Shown here: positions 53,040-62,464 of the stretch, one piece after another | How the letters are laid out: every line of letters begins with the position of its first letter | How positions within the stretch are numbered: position 1 is the stretch's first letter | DNA from: Conchocele bisecta | Lineage: Eukaryota; Mollusca; Bivalvia; Lucinida; Thyasiridae | NCBI GenBank assembly: GCA_029237695.1 | Contig: CM055278.1 | Coordinates: 74,752,297 to 74,816,296 of the forward strand | Direction of reading: 5' to 3' | Length of the DNA stretch: 64,000 nt | Program-made: the position numbers and the translations under genes | Notes under the pieces: model-generated | Told to the model about the DNA's origin: nothing | The model's database searches: none | The model's input: the letters and a program-made list of their open reading frames with translations, nothing else

Positions 53040-53435
53040 TCGGTTACATAGAGAATACCAAGTTAGTGTCTTTTGAAAATCAAAAGTTTATCAGGCAAGG
53101 CTAGGAAACGCGTAGGAATTCCGAGGCTTGCCGAGTTGCTACCGTTTCCGAGCCGTGCCTGATAAAATTGATATCAAAATACACTATAGCATGATATTCT
53201 ATTTATCAGGTAACGTGATTGGCTACATAATGAGGCAATTATGACACTGTTTCGTTGAAAAGAACGCGGACTTGTTTCCGTGACGTCATTCCACTGACGT
53301 AGTTCGGTATCGTCATGTGACGACGTTCGACCAATGAAACGGCTGTTTTCAATGTTTTGTAACCCGGATATTCGTGTCAGGTCAGTGCCTGATACAGAAC
53401 TATGTTATCAGTCAGTGTGTATTCGGTCAATACAA
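53040..53435. mobile_element. F1 foldback element copy
   Basis: AGTTTATCAGGCAAGGCTAG and GAAACGCGTAGGAATTCCGA face GTTTCCGAGCCGTGCCTGAT. It is followed by ATTTATCAGGTAACGTGATT and the outer arm with GACGTCATTCCACTGACGTA and GTATTCGGTCAATACAAG, in the same layout as 298-645. Confidence 0.75.
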
Positions 53436-54049
53436 GTGGGTGGCAGGTGGGAGTACGAGATGCCCGGGTAATTTAACGATCGGTTTGCTAAACTATTCTA
53501 ATAGTACTTATGATTAATACATTGTGGCAAATATTAAGTATAGTTAATGGAAAATTGTTAAATATAATCACCTGACCTTTGAGTGACCACATGATCTTCA
53601 TTCGTTCGTTAATTGTCTCTGCATTAACCCATTCCTTTCGGAATACACGTTTACGGGTATGAAATTGATGAAATATTTTATTTTTATTTTTGTTATTTCT
53701 CAATGAAAGTATATGTTGCGATCACTCATTTGAACCGTTCATTTGTGCGTCTAAGCGCATAGAAGGAAAACTATTTAGGATTTTCCGCAAACATAATGGG
53801 CGTATCCTCAGCATGAAAAGGGTTCATTATTTTGCGCGATCCGTGTTGTTTACTGTGCCCAAGATCGTAAATGTACTTTACGTAGACGAGCCATGTGATT
53901 TTGTATCTCAGAACGTGATTGTGCAATTTTTTCATGAAAAAATACTGACAGAAATTGTGATATTTTCTGTAAATGACTTCGGAAGTAGACGAAATTTTCT
54001 ATTCCGCATTTGCTATCAACCTTGCGCCAACTTTCAGTATCATTAAAGA
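53436..54049. other. S1 head fragment and dispersed repeat
   Basis: 53440-53485 (GGTGGCAGGTGGGAGTACGA; TAATTTAACGATCGG) is the S1 head only. 53630-53825 matches 15770-15980. 53930-54040 resembles 42300-42400. A 118-codon frame here has no recognisable domain. Confidence 0.5.
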
Positions 54050-54425
54050 CTTGCCCACTCAGTAGCCATAGCATGTTCTTTATGGAAATTAAATAAGTTA
54101 AATAACTATTCCACCAGTTCTAAACATTACGAGCGTCCGCTATACAGATATAATCATTTAGTAATACTTATTTTACTGATAGTCACGCGCGGTGGTATCG
54201 GGCTATTTTCATATGCAAATGAGGCATGATGTTTTTTTAATTATTTATGCTAATTAAATGCGTCACCTAAACATATAATGTTTTCGACAAATTATAAAGT
54301 ATGATCATTGCACATCAAAAATATATACAGAGTATAAATAGTAATATAAATATGTAATGTATAATAATGCCAATCAATACATCGGGTAATGGTGAATGAA
54401 TGCTTATTTTGCCAGATAATGAAAA
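54050..54425. mobile_element. M1 MITE, right-truncated copy
   Basis: ATTAAAGACTTGCCCACTCA, then CCGCTATACAGATATAATCA, CATATGCAAATGAGGCATGA, GATTATAAAG-like text and CCAATCAATACATCGGGTAA. The right inverted end is missing. Confidence 0.8.
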
Positions 54426-54662
54426 TATCGTAAATTTTGTAAATAGTTTTCGTCAGATATCGCCAACTCGTATGGCTCGTCTCATATGTTCTGTTTCATC
54501 ACTTTCTTTGTTTTCTCTTCTAGAATTTGTATTTTTTATTTCAAGACATAGGGCTTCTTGTATAACTTCAACATCTAAACGTGGGTCTAATGTATTGTAT
54601 TGTGATGTAAACGAATGGTTTGCATTATGCATGTATAGGTGTAAATATATATACATGTATAT

Positions 54663-55065
54663 ACATCCCAATACAATACATTAGACCCACGTGACGTCGA
54701 GCGACGTTGTTGATTGGTTAAAGTCCGTTTGACGTCATTAATTTCCACGAGGTTGTCAATAACTGCACGCTATTGACCGGCCACGTCGCTGTTGCAGGAA
54801 TTGCGACAAAATGGCGCAAAATAAGATTAATTAATTTTAACGCCATATTTGGTTATTTATATTTTTGAAACTATCATAAAATGCAGTGTAAATATAAGAA
54901 ATAAAACCATGGGCTGTTGCTTTTACTGGGGTGAACAATAAATTTGGTCTGTTTAATGCTTGCGAGGAGTCCTTTGGACTCCACGTACTTTAAACTGATC
55001 AAATGTATTATGCACCCCAGTAAATGCAACATCCCTTGGTTTTATTTCTTAAATAATATAAACAT
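54663..55065. repeat. dispersed repeat, copy 2 (partner at 28765-28995)
   Basis: CAATACAATACATTAGACCC, GACGTCGAGCGACGTTGTTG and AACCATGGGCTGTTGCTTTT, with a mirrored ATTATGCACCCCAGTAAATG. The 54905-55035 part is an inverted repeat around CGAGGAGTCCTTTGGACTCC. Confidence 0.65.
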
Positions 55066-56214
55066 ACACTAAAAGTATGAGTTCATGTACCGTGACATGT
55101 ATCCATGTGAATTAACATGCACAGATAAATGAATATATTTGAAAATATTAATGGCTACAACGATTTTAGGAGTATCGTTCAGGCGAATGTAGAACGTAGG
55201 AAAGGGAGAGAGGTGGAAAGAGATGATGGGTTTGAATCGAAAAAGGTCTTCTACTTTCAGGTCTCTATGAAACAAGATGGAGAGTATTATATGCATGCAG
55301 TACATTGGCCTCATGGGACAGTGCGGAGCTAGGGGTAAACACGTGGTGTACGATTTTCTATATATTTCAGTACCGACCATGCAAGTTACACCAGTGTGTC
55401 TCGAAAAATAGGTTTATGAATATTTATTGACTTTGTGAGGCTCGACTAGGTGTATTTCTTAGAGTATTTTATAATTCTACGAAACTCAATGCTAGTTTTG
55501 GTTGATTTTGACATCTTGGAAAATGGTGCATGCTATGCTGTCTCGCCGGTACGGTTTCGCTTAAAAGGTATTTTTCGGGAATTTAGTGTAGCAAACAATT
55601 GAGGTGGTTATGATCCCGCATTGGAATCATTTCAGTAAATGGTATGGTGTTATAAGTGATATAAAACACGTCAGTCATAACAAAGCCTTTGGAACAATTC
55701 CAACAAATTCAGTCGTGTTGAAATTTCTGGCCGAAAATAGGTGGGTGGGGTAACTTTGTAAAACATACACTATACACTTCTGATGCGGTTACTGCATTTT
55801 TATTGTGGCGCGCGATTTGCACATTTGCGAGTGTTGTTCCATATTTGTCGCAAGAGCCTCATCAAATGATTGCGAGAGGCGGTGATGACCATTTGTATAA
55901 GTCACCCGCCGTCAACCGTCCCGTGATGCCATTGTTAATCTATCTGTATTTCATCTCCCTTTCGTTCATGCACGTTTAAGGCAGATTTTCAGTAAAAATC
56001 AATATGATAATCAATGTGATTTCTCACTTCTTTGACGGAAATGATCCTTCTCAACCGGACGCATCATTTTATTTGATTAAATTCAAAATATTTTTAGAAC
56101 ACATTTGCGCGATTACCGTACAAGGAAACACAATTAATGAAACGTAATATCACGGAGTACACTGGTCATACTACGATAGTGGCGGGGGCATTTAGTATCA
56201 CCCTTGTCCACACG
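55066..56214. other. unassigned intergenic region
   Basis: No gene recognised; 67- and 103-codon frames at 55069-55380 overlap on opposite strands and show no domain. GGTGGGTGGGGTAAC at 55740 matches the 23385/26040 inverted pair. Confidence 0.35.
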
Positions 56215-56385
56215 TATTTGGGGCATAACAATAAAACCTCAGCCCCGAAATTAAAATAACCTGATCTGGTTCCAGGTCCTCACCACACCCGAATTACACC
56301 ATGCATAAAAGCAATAGAATTAGTACCAATTTTACTACTGTTGCAATGGGTATAACCGGATTCAAGTCTCATGCATTTTATTAAA
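56215..56385 (-). mobile_element. S1 body, reverse copy
   Basis: CCTGATCTGGTTCCAGGTCC, ATAAAAGCAATAGAATTAGT and GGGTATAACCGGATTCAAGT are S1 in reverse. Confidence 0.7.
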
Positions 56386-56756
56386 ATAGAAGCAAGCGCC
56401 ATTGAAACATCGCTTTAATAGCAACGTACGTCTGTCGGATAATATAAGAACAAATACAAACATAGACAATATTTTATTTTACGTTTATTAAATGCGAATA
56501 AATAATAAAAACAAGTGACCTTGAAACATAGCTTAGTACATATATTAATGTAATTAGTCTGTCGGATAAGAACAGTATAATAGAGATATTTTTTTCAATG
56601 TTTATTAAACCCGAAAAACCCACAGTGGCATTGAAACATCGAATAGTACACGATAAAAATCTACAGTGCGCAGGGTGTCTTGTTTAGATTAGAGAGGTTC
56701 CATTGTAATTCAAGTAACGTTTGTTTATGACATGTTTGGAGCATAGCTGCAGTTTC
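56386..56756. other. unassigned, with a P1 arm
   Basis: Two similar stretches (CGCTTTAATAGCAACGTACG...AATATAAGAAC and GCTTAGTACATATATTAATG...GATAAGAAC) about 110 bp apart suggest a short tandem repeat. 56680-56712 holds a worn P1 arm (GATTAGAGAGGTTCCATTGT). Confidence 0.4.
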
Positions 56757-56962
56757 ACTGTCTGTTTCACGTTTTTCTGCCGACGAACATTTGGCTATTA
56801 AACACATTAGTTATAACAAATATTTAAATGTAAGTATTTTTTCATCAATAACAAAAAAGTTCACCTCCCCAAACATTTTGATTTGATGAAATTCCATAAA
56901 ATATTGATTTAGATACTTAATAGCTAAAAGTTCGTCGGCAGCAAAACGTGGAACAGACAGTA
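56757..56962. mobile_element. T1 short copy
   Basis: ACTGTCTGTTTCACGTTTTT CTGCCGACGAACATTTGGC faces AGTTCGTCGGCAGCAAAACG TGGAACAGACAGT. It is about 206 bp, much shorter than 61072-61606, with the same ends. Confidence 0.8.
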
Positions 56963-56974
56963 ATCGTATTACTT

Positions 56975-57170
56975 GTATAATGGGTTGTTATATTGCTTGT
57001 ATAATGGGTTGTTATATTACTTGTATAACGGACTCAACTCTCAAGTAACAAGGAAGTCAACACTGTACACGAGGGCCAAACCAGGGATATCGGGATTGCG
57101 TTAACATAAAGATGAAACTCGTTGTTTAATTTACCCTTCGCATGCTCCCAACCGACCACCTATATATTAC
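56975..57170 (-). mobile_element. S1 head, reverse copy with a short repeat
   Basis: CTTGTATAATGGGTTGTTAT is repeated twice (about 56970-57020). AGGGCCAAACCAGGGATATC and CGCATGCTCCCAACCGACCA are the S1 head in reverse. Confidence 0.7.
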
Positions 57171-57254
57171 AGTGTAACCTCTGTAGATTTTGACAACTAG
57201 AAGGATGTCCGGTTTGGAGGCGTTCTACTGCGTTTCAGATTATACGAACATTCG

Positions 57255-57512
57255 AAGACAGGGGGCATTTCACTCAACTTCGTACGGATACAATGTTCGT
57301 AAGTGCAACATTAGGATCGTCCGGAAATTTCAATTGATGGATTTACATTTATTGAAAATATGCTGCATATGCAGCCAGCATATGTTCATTAAATGTAAAT
57401 CCAATAATTGTTTACAAGAAAATGTGGTTAATGTGAAATTTACAGACTATCATAATTGTGCACTTACGAACATTTTAGTCGTACGAAGTTTAGTGAAACG
57501 GCCCCCTGGTAC
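57255..57512. mobile_element. foldback MITE GGGGCCGTTTCA, copy 1
   Basis: GGGGGCATTTCACTCAACTT CGTACGGATACAATGTTCGT faces ACGAACATTTTAGTCGTACG AAGTTTAGTGAAACGGCCCC. The centre is CATATGCTGCATATGCAGC-like. A 111-codon frame lies on it and is not a gene. Confidence 0.8.
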
Positions 57513-57760
57513 TCTGTGTGGCTGAATTGACGGCACAGAGTCTCACATTAGGTATCAATAATTCCAGCACAAACATATTTACACAATTCCCTAACATTTG
57601 ATTGGTCCGTAGCAAGTCTCTGTCCAAAATTTATATCCCAGTAAACTCCCATGCCGAATTACTTTCCGTAACCGTCAGGCACAGTTAAAATAATTCTTAA
57701 GAAAACGGAAAATAAACACATTTTCTTGATGAATTTATTTCAAATGCTGGAATTATAAGG

Positions 57761-57911
57761 AATGAATGGCCTTTTTGTTGAATTTATCGGGGATATAAAC
57801 TTGGAAAAGTCGCGGGAATACTGGACGAGGCCTTCCGGCCTTCATCCAGTATTCCCGCGACTTTTCCAAGTTTATACCCCGATAAATTCCACAAAAAGGC
57901 CATTCATTCCT
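57761..57911. mobile_element. 151-bp near-perfect palindrome
   Basis: GGAATGAATGGCCTTTTTGT, GAATTTATCGGGGATATAAA and CTTGGAAAAGTCGCGGGAAT are mirrored exactly or nearly so by the right half. The centre is GGCCTTCCGGCC. The arms differ at only one or two places. Confidence 0.9.
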
Positions 57912-57934
57912 ATACTATACATCACCGCCTGCCT

Positions 57935-58012
57935 TTATCATTGCTTTTGTCATTGCTTTGTCATTGCTTTTGTCATTGCTCTTTTGTCATTGCTTTTGTC
58001 ATTGCTTTTGAA
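57935..58012. repeat. 12-14-bp minisatellite CATTGCTTTTGT
   Basis: About six irregular units of CATTGCTTTTGT, ending in TTTTGAACACATATTGGC. Confidence 0.85.
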
Positions 58013-58150
58013 CACATATTGGCAATACCAACTAGCAATCAAGCAGTTTGATTGGCTGTGCCTAAGCTGTAGCACAGCTCAGGCTCAATCGCTCAAGCTG
58101 CATACTTCTCAAACACAATGTTCAAGTATTTTGTAATAAATACATTTACA
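58000..58150. repeat. AGCCTGAGCTGT palindrome family, copy with partial 71-mer relative
   Basis: TTTGAACACATATTGGCAAT parallels the end of the 71-bp unit's single-copy relative at 35775. GTTTGATTGGCTGTGCCTAA faces AGCTCAGGCTCAATCGCTCA. Confidence 0.65.
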
Positions 58151-58169
58151 AATATTTATATTATGTTGA

Positions 58170-58370
58170 ATGTTGAACAACAACTAGAGAAAAGATGGCT
58201 TCCATGGGGAAATGATTATTTGTTTAAAGGTATACAATATACAGTTTACTAACCTTTGACCTACATGCAACAGGTTTGGGTATGCACTTCGGTTGCTCAC
58301 ATATTTTGAATGGGTCTAATTGTAGCCGTAGATAACATATCGGAGGCGAATTATTGTAGCTAACTGATTT
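58170..58370 (-). repeat. single-copy relative of the 74-bp minisatellite
   Basis: CAACAACTAGAGAAAAGATG, GGAAATGATTATTTGTTTAA and ACATGCAACAGGTTTGGGTA are the reverse of 9345-9530. CTAATTGTAGCCGTAGATAA and CGAATTATTGTAGCTAACTG are one diverged 74-bp unit in reverse. Only one unit is present. Confidence 0.8.
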
Positions 58371-58439
58371 CATAAGAAACGAGGCTTATGATATCAGTTA
58401 ACGAGTTTATTAAATATCAAACTAAATCAACACAAATGT

Positions 58440-58545
58440 TATATTATATTTTTTTCATAAGCACAGCACAATACGTTTAAGTTGTAATGACCACCTAGCG
58501 TGTCTTCTGTATAGACCTCATTTGCATATTGATTACACTTGTCTA
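58440..58545 (+). repeat. single-copy relative of the 44-bp satellite unit with both flanks
   Basis: TTTTTCATAAGCACAGCA before and CATTTGCATATTGATTACAC after match the borders of the satellite at 780 and 4580. Between them lies one diverged unit-like stretch with TGTCTTCTGTATAGACCTCA. Confidence 0.7.
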
Positions 58546-58547
58546 CT

Positions 58548-58990
58548 GTTTCACGAAACCTGCCGAAATTTTACGACTATATAAACAAGAGAAAAACAAT
58601 ATTTTTTGGATAATATTAAATTATAGCAAACCAAATTTTATTGCGAAAAAAACAAACAATTTTCCCATGTTAGATCCCATAGACATCTTCGCAAAGTGAA
58701 TATGTCTAGATTATGGAGATTTAACATGGGCAAATTTTTGAATTTCCGAAATAGTGATCCGATTTTCATAATTTAACTTTTGTTTTCGTAGTTAGATCAT
58801 TTCGAAGCTTTCTAGCCAGATTTCGGAGTCAATTTCCAAATCTTTCGTTTATTGATTGCTCCTCTGCTCCTCTGCTCCTCTGCCTCCTTTTCTCCCATGT
58901 TAAATTCCCATAGACAAATACAGTTTTCGTAATAAAATCAATATTTGACCAAATTTCACGACATAAAAAAGAGGTTCACTCTTAAATTTT
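58548..58990. mobile_element. T1 core with one end
   Basis: CTACTGTTTCACGAAACCTG is a T1-type end. AACTTTTGTTTTCGTAGTTA, CTTTCTAGCCAGATTTCGGA and CTGCTCCTCTGCTCCTCTGC are core words, and the last is a small triplet-like repeat. A reversed end (GGGCAGGTTTCGTAAAACAG) lies far to the right at 59850. Confidence 0.65.
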
Positions 58991-60012
58991 AATAAAATTT
59001 ATTGTCATACCGCAGATAAGTTTCTCGGCTTTTGATTGGCTAGCTTGCCTGGTCATATATATTATATGACCTGCCAAGACCGTCGAACATAGAGAAATTG
59101 CGATTCCCCTCCGGCGCCTCGCGTCCAATGAAGACACATTTTGAAAGCGTCTAGCGATTGCGAATTGTATTCCTCACTAAACACAATAAAACCCCGAATT
59201 GATCAATACAAAGTAACAAATTGTACACTCAAAACCAGTCTTTATTGTTTATGTTTCCATAAATATTTATCAAAATATGAGCGAAAAATTAGCCAAAATA
59301 ACGAAAAGTGTTTTTCAAATCTCAGCACGCTTGTCTTCGTGACACGGCTATGTTTAGGTCACAAACTATGGGTTTCACGCACGAAACCGCGGCGTAGCAA
59401 TGACAGCGAATGTTTGGGAACCAGTCGCATTATTCTAGAGGCGCCAAAGGGAGAGCAGATCGATAGAGCAGTGGAATATAAATTAAATTACACGATATAA
59501 AAAAACTGTCATAAAGTCGTTTTCGATGGATTTCTTACTCCATATTTAGTTTGTTTTCGTTTAATAAAAAAACAAAATGTTCATTTACGCCTTTATATTA
59601 AGACTGACGGTAGAAAATCGAATCTCGGATTATTTTTCTTCCTGAAAAAAAAACACGCAAAGATCAAAAGAAGAAATATGTTTATACGGCCAAATACAGG
59701 ATCTGCGGTATGACAAATATCGCCTCGGGTGAACATACCTCCAGACGGGCAATATTACACCATATAGCCTGTGTAGAATCACAATAACTTATAATATTAT
59801 CGAAACAATATTGCTTTTGAATTGTTTACATGGCCGTAACCTATGGGCAGGTTTCGTAAAACAGATAGTAGTGCATTATGATTTTTATTATACCGTGTTA
59901 TTAGTATTACACTGTGAAAGTCTATTGTATGCAATGCACTGTGTTGAGTGGAAGCCTATGCTATGATCAGTTTTCTACCCTGTTTCATCACTTTCTACGA
60001 ATTTCTAAGACC
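58991..60012. other. unassigned intergenic region, possibly inside a larger T1 element
   Basis: A 119-codon frame at 59141-59500 has no recognisable domain. GGGCAGGTTTCGTAAAACAG and ATAGTAG at 59845-59872 form the reverse of the T1-type end at 58548, so 58548-59872 could be one 1.3-kb element. No gene called. Confidence 0.4.
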
Positions 60013-60225
60013 CAGGGGGCCGTTTCAATAAACTTCGTCCAACTAAAATGTTCGTAAGTGCAAAATTATGAATTTCACATTAACAATGTTTTCTTGTAAA
60101 TAATTATTGGATTTACATTTATTGAGCATATGCTGCATATGCAGCACTTGTTCAATACATGTAAATCCATCAATTTAAATTTCCAGAACATTTTAGTCGT
60201 ACGAAGTTTAGTGAAACGGCCCCAG
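60013..60225. mobile_element. foldback MITE GGGGCCGTTTCA, copy 2
   Basis: GGGGGCCGTTTCAATAAACT TCGTCCAACTAAAATGTTCG faces GAACATTTTAGTCGTACGAA GTTTAGTGAAACGGCCCC around CATATGCTGCATATGCAGC. It matches 57255-57512. Confidence 0.85.
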
Positions 60226-60313
60226 TTTCTTTAGAGAGAGTTTCCAACGCGTTTGAAATTAAAATGTATTGTTTTCATTCATCACTCCTTCAATAATGTT
60301 CTGTTTGTCCTCG

Positions 60314-60955
60314 TCACCATCCAGTTGGGTTAAACTGCAGACGTTGTTTACGTTTTATCTGCAGCTGCCGAATACTCCGTAAAAACTCTCTCATCGTTTG
60401 GTACGGAGGAGTTGCCTCCCGTTTTCGTCGCCATCCGGTTGGGTTGAGTGCGAGCTGCGCTCGTTTCAAACCGTTCCCAGTAGATGGTAACACATTTTCG
60501 TTTTGCGCGGGAACGATGTCTTCCAGTTTCGCTGATATATCTTCTGTGTATGTCGCATCCTTAATGCCATATTTCCCGCCATTTCTTAAAATGCAATAAT
60601 TTCTCAAACGCTGGAACTCATCAAGTCCTGATCGCAGAATGTGTAATACGTCATCACCTCCTGTTGGGTTCGTCATTCGGAAACCAACATCTGGTGACAG
60701 TAGAGCATCTAGCCCTGGTAACCGCGAGTTATCAGTCACTGCGGCAAGGTAACCTGGAAGTCGATCGCTGTCTCGCAGAAAATATTTAATTGTCTCCGGA
60801 AGCGGACGTTGAGAGGTTCCGAGTATGGCATTCAGTGCTATTTCATTGCAGTAAGTGTCGATGCCGTTTAAGGAGATTCGCTGATTAATGGCTGGAAATG
60901 CGGCAACGACAGTGACTAAGTACACAACTCCGAGGGCCCATTGTGCTGGCGACAT
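60314..60955 (-). CDS. secreted prohormone-like precursor with two NPTGW peptides
   Basis: 213 residues. The N-terminus MSPAQWALGVVYLVTVVAAF is a clear signal peptide (hydrophobic 6-20, likely cleavage after Ala19 or near Pro21). The mature chain has two Cys (36 and 121), which could pair. Near the C-terminus the chain has KR164-165, then AQLALNPTGW (166-175), then RRKR (176-179); and KRK (201-203), then QRLQFNPTGW (204-213) at the very end. Convertase cleavage would release two related ten-residue peptides; the second starts with Gln and could form pyroglutamate. Neither has a Gly for amidation. An internal TNPTGGDD (95-102) may echo the motif. The ATG lies two bases after ATATATTTTCAG on the - strand, so an intron in the 5' UTR is likely. 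Stop is TGA at 60314. I do not recognise the family. A neuropeptide precursor is an inference from layout. Confidence 0.8.
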   Translation of the reverse strand: MSPAQWALGVVYLVTVVAAFPAINQRISLNGIDTYCNEIALNAILGTSQRPLPETIKYFLRDSDRLPGYLAAVTDNSRLPGLDALLSPDVGFRMTNPTGGDDVLHILRSGLDEFQRLRNYCILRNGGKYGIKDATYTEDISAKLEDIVPAQNENVLPSTGNGLKRAQLALNPTGWRRKREATPPYQTMREFLRSIRQLQIKRKQRLQFNPTGW

Positions 60956-61017
60956 CTCTGAAAATATATATTTAGAAATTATTATTCAATGATTATTGGT
61001 ATTAAAATATAGCAGTT

Positions 61018-61064
61018 GATCGCAAAATGTGTAATACGTCATCACCTCTTGTTGGGTTCGTCAT
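61018..61064 (-). pseudogene. 47-bp copy of precursor coding sequence upstream of its start
   Basis: Matches 60630-60676 at 45 of 47 bases. On the - strand it still reads MTNPTRGDDVLHILRS against MTNPTGGDDVLHILRS. It lies 63 bases upstream of the precursor's ATG and 8 bases from a T1 transposon end (61072). There is no splice donor at its end, so it is not evidently an exon. Confidence 0.85.
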
Positions 61065-61071
61065 TTCACTT

Positions 61072-61606
61072 ACTGTCTGTTCCACGTTTTGCTGACGACG
61101 AACGTTTGGCTATTAGACTCATTAAATTCAAAAATAAATAATTGTACGTACTTTTTCATTAATAATACAAAAGTCATCCTCCCCCAAACAAATTATTGCG
61201 AAAAAACCATGAGGGCTAAAAATAGATTATTTTTTAAATATGTTTTTTATTGTGGACATATTTTCAAAATCTAACTTTTGTTTTCTTATTTACATCATTT
61301 ACAAGCTATCTCACCAGGTTTCGGAGTCAATTTCCATTTTTTTTTTCATTTTTCCACCCTGACGGTCATCCTCCTCCTTTTTAGCCCCATGTTAAATTCC
61401 CATAGGAAAATCGTTATTTTTTTCGCAATAAAATCAATATTTGATGGAATTTCCTGAAATAATTTTTTTTGAGGAGGGTGACTTTCTTGTTATTGATGAA
61501 CATACATGACACGACATACATTTAAATATTTTTGAGATTTGATATGATATGATTTGAGATTTGATAAGCCAAACGTTCGTCGGCAGCAACACGTGGAACA
61601 GACAGT
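61072..61606. mobile_element. T1 element, full copy
   Basis: ACTGTCTGTTCCACGTTTTG CTGACGACGAACGTTTGGC faces GCCAAACGTTCGTCGGCAGC AACACGTGGAACAGACAGT. It is about 535 bp, and the core AGCTATCTCACCAGGTTTCG GAGTCAATTTCC is shared with 52445, 58548 and 62465. The arms extend well inside (AATCAATATTTGATGGAATT etc.). No transposase frame. Confidence 0.85.
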
Positions 61607-61989
61607 AGTATATTGTGATCTTCAATGTTTTGGAAACAAAACTTGTCGTCTGCTGTGGTTTCTATTTTGTCTTTTCTCAATTAAAACATAGTTGGGCAGC
61701 AATGGAAATGATTCTAAAGTGCTACCAGACCATGTTTATTTTGTAGTGAAAAAAATGGAAATTATAAAATAAACAGCAGATGACAAAAAGAATCGCTTAA
61801 TTACTTCCACCACCCCATTCTACCCATCCCCGCAAACTGTACGCTATATCGCCATATGATGCATGCAGAAAATCAAAATGGTATTCCAGAATGAGATTTG
61901 ACTCCTACATTTATTTAAGAGCCTGTCCACAGCTAATGTCATTTTAGGCCGGGAAGCGGCGTCGAATCCCATATTTCGCCTGTACGGAT
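61607..61989. other. unassigned; repeat shared with window start
   Basis: 61730-61790 resembles 146-212 (ATAAAATAAACAGCAGATGA). 61905-61960 includes GAGCCTGTCCACAGCTAATG and GGCCGGGAAGCGG, which may be a worn S1 tail in reverse. No gene. Confidence 0.4.
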
Positions 61990-62002
61990 CAGGGGCGGAT
62001 CT

Positions 62003-62041
<39 letters not shown>

Positions 62042-62296
62042 CCGGGGTTGCACCCCCCACCGCCCGTTCAGCCACGGAGTTTACATAGATCACAGTTTAC
62101 CACCAGTTGGAGTCTGAATTTAAATGCCGTAAAACACAGGAAAGTGCATTTCGAAGAGCTAAACAAATAGGACAACCCCATAGTTGCGAAGGTAACTCTT
62201 GCAATTACTCCCGTACCGTCCGTAGCTAGGGGTAGATTGCAAGAGTACCTTCGCAACTAGACAACCCTCCCCACACCCATTCACCAAATGCTAGCC
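61990..62296. mobile_element. hAT-like MITE with 34-G run and an inserted hairpin
   Basis: CAGGGGCGGATCTGGA, then 34 consecutive G (62006-62039), then TTCCGGGGTTGCACCCCCCA and CAGCCACGGAGTTTACATAG as in 24496-24718. The right end ATGCTAGCCCTG is worn. At 62183-62262 it holds a hairpin: TAGTTGCGAAGGTAACTCTT GCAAT faces ATTGCAAGAGTACCTTCGCA ACTA. Confidence 0.75.
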
Positions 62297-62464
62297 CTGC
62301 GGATGGGGGTGGGGGGGGGGAGGGGAAGGTATGCACTGGAAACCCAAAATCAGAACTGAATACTGAATATAGGTCGTCACCACAACAGGAGTTGGAAAGT
62401 ACCTCATATTCGTCTGTTTCATCGCTTTCTCTGCATATCTGAGACTCGGGTCTCGTGTATGCCT

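Noticed and set aside
57762..58136. 124-codon open frame
   Set aside because: Spans a perfect palindrome and a CATTGCTTTTGT minisatellite.
59141..59500. 119-codon frame as a gene
   Set aside because: No domain, signal peptide or splice context; flanked by repeat cores. Kept only as unassigned.
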